Assembly: GCA_014534155.1 (NCBI GenBank)
Contig: JACVSB010000097.1
Location: 1-6,539 of the forward strand
Length of the DNA: 6,539 nt
Direction: 5' to 3'
Source: Thermoleophilia bacterium
GTDB taxonomy: Bacteria; Actinomycetota; Thermoleophilia; Gaiellales; Gaiellaceae
The notes below the pieces were generated by a model. It saw nothing but the letters and a program-made list of their open reading frames with translations. It ran no database searches and was not told the DNA's origin. The position numbers and the translations under genes are program-made. Below are positions 5,620 through 6,539 of this stretch, piece after piece (the first letter of the stretch is position 1; every line of letters begins with the position of its first letter).

Positions 5620-5648
5620 ACGGTACCGGCCGCCTGCTCCCCGGTCGC
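5620..5648 (-). promoter_or_regulatory. Probable promoter of the MBL-fold gene, leaderless
   Basis: On the minus strand, GCGACC (5648-5643) could be a -35, then a 17 nt spacer and TACCGT (5625-5620) as the -10, exactly 7 nt before the GTG start. The -10 overlaps an 8 bp palindrome CGGTACCG (5621-5628), which might bind a regulator. The element lies in the 60 bp between the surface protein stop and this gene. No hairpin terminator with a U-tract is seen there. Confidence 0.45.
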
Positions 5649-5672
5649 GGAGAGGGCGCCGGGCGACGCGCG

Positions 5673-6539
5673 TCAGCCCGTCACGAAGAACGCCCGGTGT
5701 CCGAGCGCCTTCCCGTAGCGTGCGCTCGCACGGCGGCCGTAGCCCGGCCAGACGTACCAGACATACGTCCCTGGCACGAGGCGGAAGGTGCGGCCGCGGT
5801 AGGTCCAGCTCGCGTGCAGGCGCAGGCGCGGCGACGAGGGCCAGGCGCTCAGGATCTTCCGTCCGTTCCGCCAGAGCTGCACGTTGTAGTACGTCGCCCT
5901 CGCCGGCGCGGTCCAGCGCAAGAGCGGCGGCGCCACCAGGCGGGCGCCGTCGAGCGGCGTGACCAGGCGCGACGCCACGGGGCGGGCCACGACCAGCACC
6001 TCGTCCGAGCGCATCTCGCTCGCATCCACGCTCGAGACCGCGTAGCGGTAGGTGATCCCGTTCTCCACTCCCCGGTCGAGGAACGTGGCCGCCGTTCCGG
6101 TGTAGATCGTCACCGGGGCGCCGTCGCGGGCGGTTCGCGTGATCTCGAATCGCTCGACCTGGGCGTCCGCCGGAACGCGCCAGGCCAGCCGCACGAGGCC
6201 GCTCCCCAGGGCGGCGTGGAGGTCGAGCGGCGCGGGCGGCCGAGAGAGGGCCGCCACCGTGACCGTCGAGGTCGCGCTGGAGCTGTTCCCCGAGCGGTCA
6301 GTCGCGGTGAAGGTCACCTCGGCCGTCCCGTCCATCGGGAAGGACGCGGGAGCCTCGTACATGACCGCAGGCGCGGGGTCCACGAGGTCGGACGCGGTCG
6401 CGCCCGCGAGGAACGCGGCGACGGCGGGGTCGTCGCGCGCCACGGGCGTCGCGGAGACGAGCTCGAGCGGCGCGGGCGGGACGAGACTCGGGGCCGTCGT
6501 GTCGGCGACGACGACGGTGAACCTCCGCTCGTCCTCGCC
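5673..6539 (-). CDS. HYR/FN3-domain surface or secreted protein, C-terminal part (runs off right edge)
   Basis: The last 288 residues of a larger minus-strand gene are visible; the frame is open to the window edge, so the GTG at 6443 is not the start. In order: a HYR-like immunoglobulin-fold domain (about 13-96 of the visible part), starting DTTAP and ending VTFTATDRSGNSS plus TVTV; a fibronectin type III domain (about 101-188) with LAWRVP, the FEITRT strand and TYRYAVSSVD; and a C-terminal beta-sandwich-like domain (about 191-288) rich in aromatic residues, with YYNVQLWRNGRKILSAWPS (217-235) and GTYVWYVWPGYG (257-268). Such domain chains are typical of exported adhesion or polymer-binding proteins. 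No LPxTG motif or C-terminal membrane helix is present, so it may be released or held by another part. The N-terminus, signal peptide and any catalytic domain lie outside the window. Confidence 0.8.
   Translation of the reverse strand, partial: GEDERRFTVVVADTTAPSLVPPAPLELVSATPVARDDPAVAAFLAGATASDLVDPAPAVMYEAPASFPMDGTAEVTFTATDRSGNSSSATSTVTVAALSRPPAPLDLHAALGSGLVRLAWRVPADAQVERFEITRTARDGAPVTIYTGTAATFLDRGVENGITYRYAVSSVDASEMRSDEVLVVARPVASRLVTPLDGARLVAPPLLRWTAPARATYYNVQLWRNGRKILSAWPSSPRLRLHASWTYRGRTFRLVPGTYVWYVWPGYGRRASARYGKALGHRAFFVTG

Noticed and set aside
1..6539. A new multi-gene system such as a defence or biosynthetic cluster
   Set aside because: Genes alternate strands, belong to known general families and share no evident pathway. 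The window reads as ordinary chromosome.

Overview
The window comes from a very GC-rich chromosome and looks like ordinary, gene-dense bacterial housekeeping DNA. Very high GC, frequent GTG starts, genes that mostly lack a Shine-Dalgarno sequence, a tRNA without an encoded CCA, and protein styles such as HYR/FN3 surface proteins and small membrane proteins with an LGPGGxDDP tail all suggest Actinomycetota, perhaps Thermoleophilia (Gaiellales or Solirubrobacterales). That placement is inference from composition and style; no marker gene settles it.

Layout, left to right: (1) the N-terminal part of a uracil-DNA glycosylase superfamily protein on the minus strand, cut by the left edge; (2) a divergent HAD-family phosphatase at 243-893; (3) a gene-free gap at 894-1061 holding an AT-rich inverted repeat; (4) a 75-residue two-helix membrane protein on the minus strand (1062-1289), divergent from (5) an SDR oxidoreductase (1341-2117); (6) tRNA-Ser(GGA) at 2152-2242; (7) a membrane-tethered cytochrome c on the minus strand (2268-2825), divergent across 26 bp from (8) an UppP/BacA undecaprenyl-diphosphatase (2852-3790), followed by (9) an AI-2E-family membrane protein (3844-4911); (10) a glyoxalase II-like metallo-beta-lactamase-fold hydrolase on the minus strand (4908-5612), whose stop codon overlaps that of gene 9 within one CTAG; (11) the C-terminal 288 residues of a large HYR/FN3 surface or secreted protein, cut by the right edge.

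The genes do not form one pathway. Strand switches are frequent and most genes look like single transcription units. UppP recycles the lipid carrier for cell-wall synthesis, the cytochrome c probably carries electrons at the outer face of the membrane, and the HAD, SDR and MBL proteins are general enzymes of unknown substrate. The most notable structural signal is regulatory. Several genes have a -10-like hexamer 6-7 nt before the start codon and no ribosome-binding site, which fits leaderless transcription. I found no CRISPR array, insertion sequence, phage gene or defence system, and I do not think the window holds a new multi-gene system.
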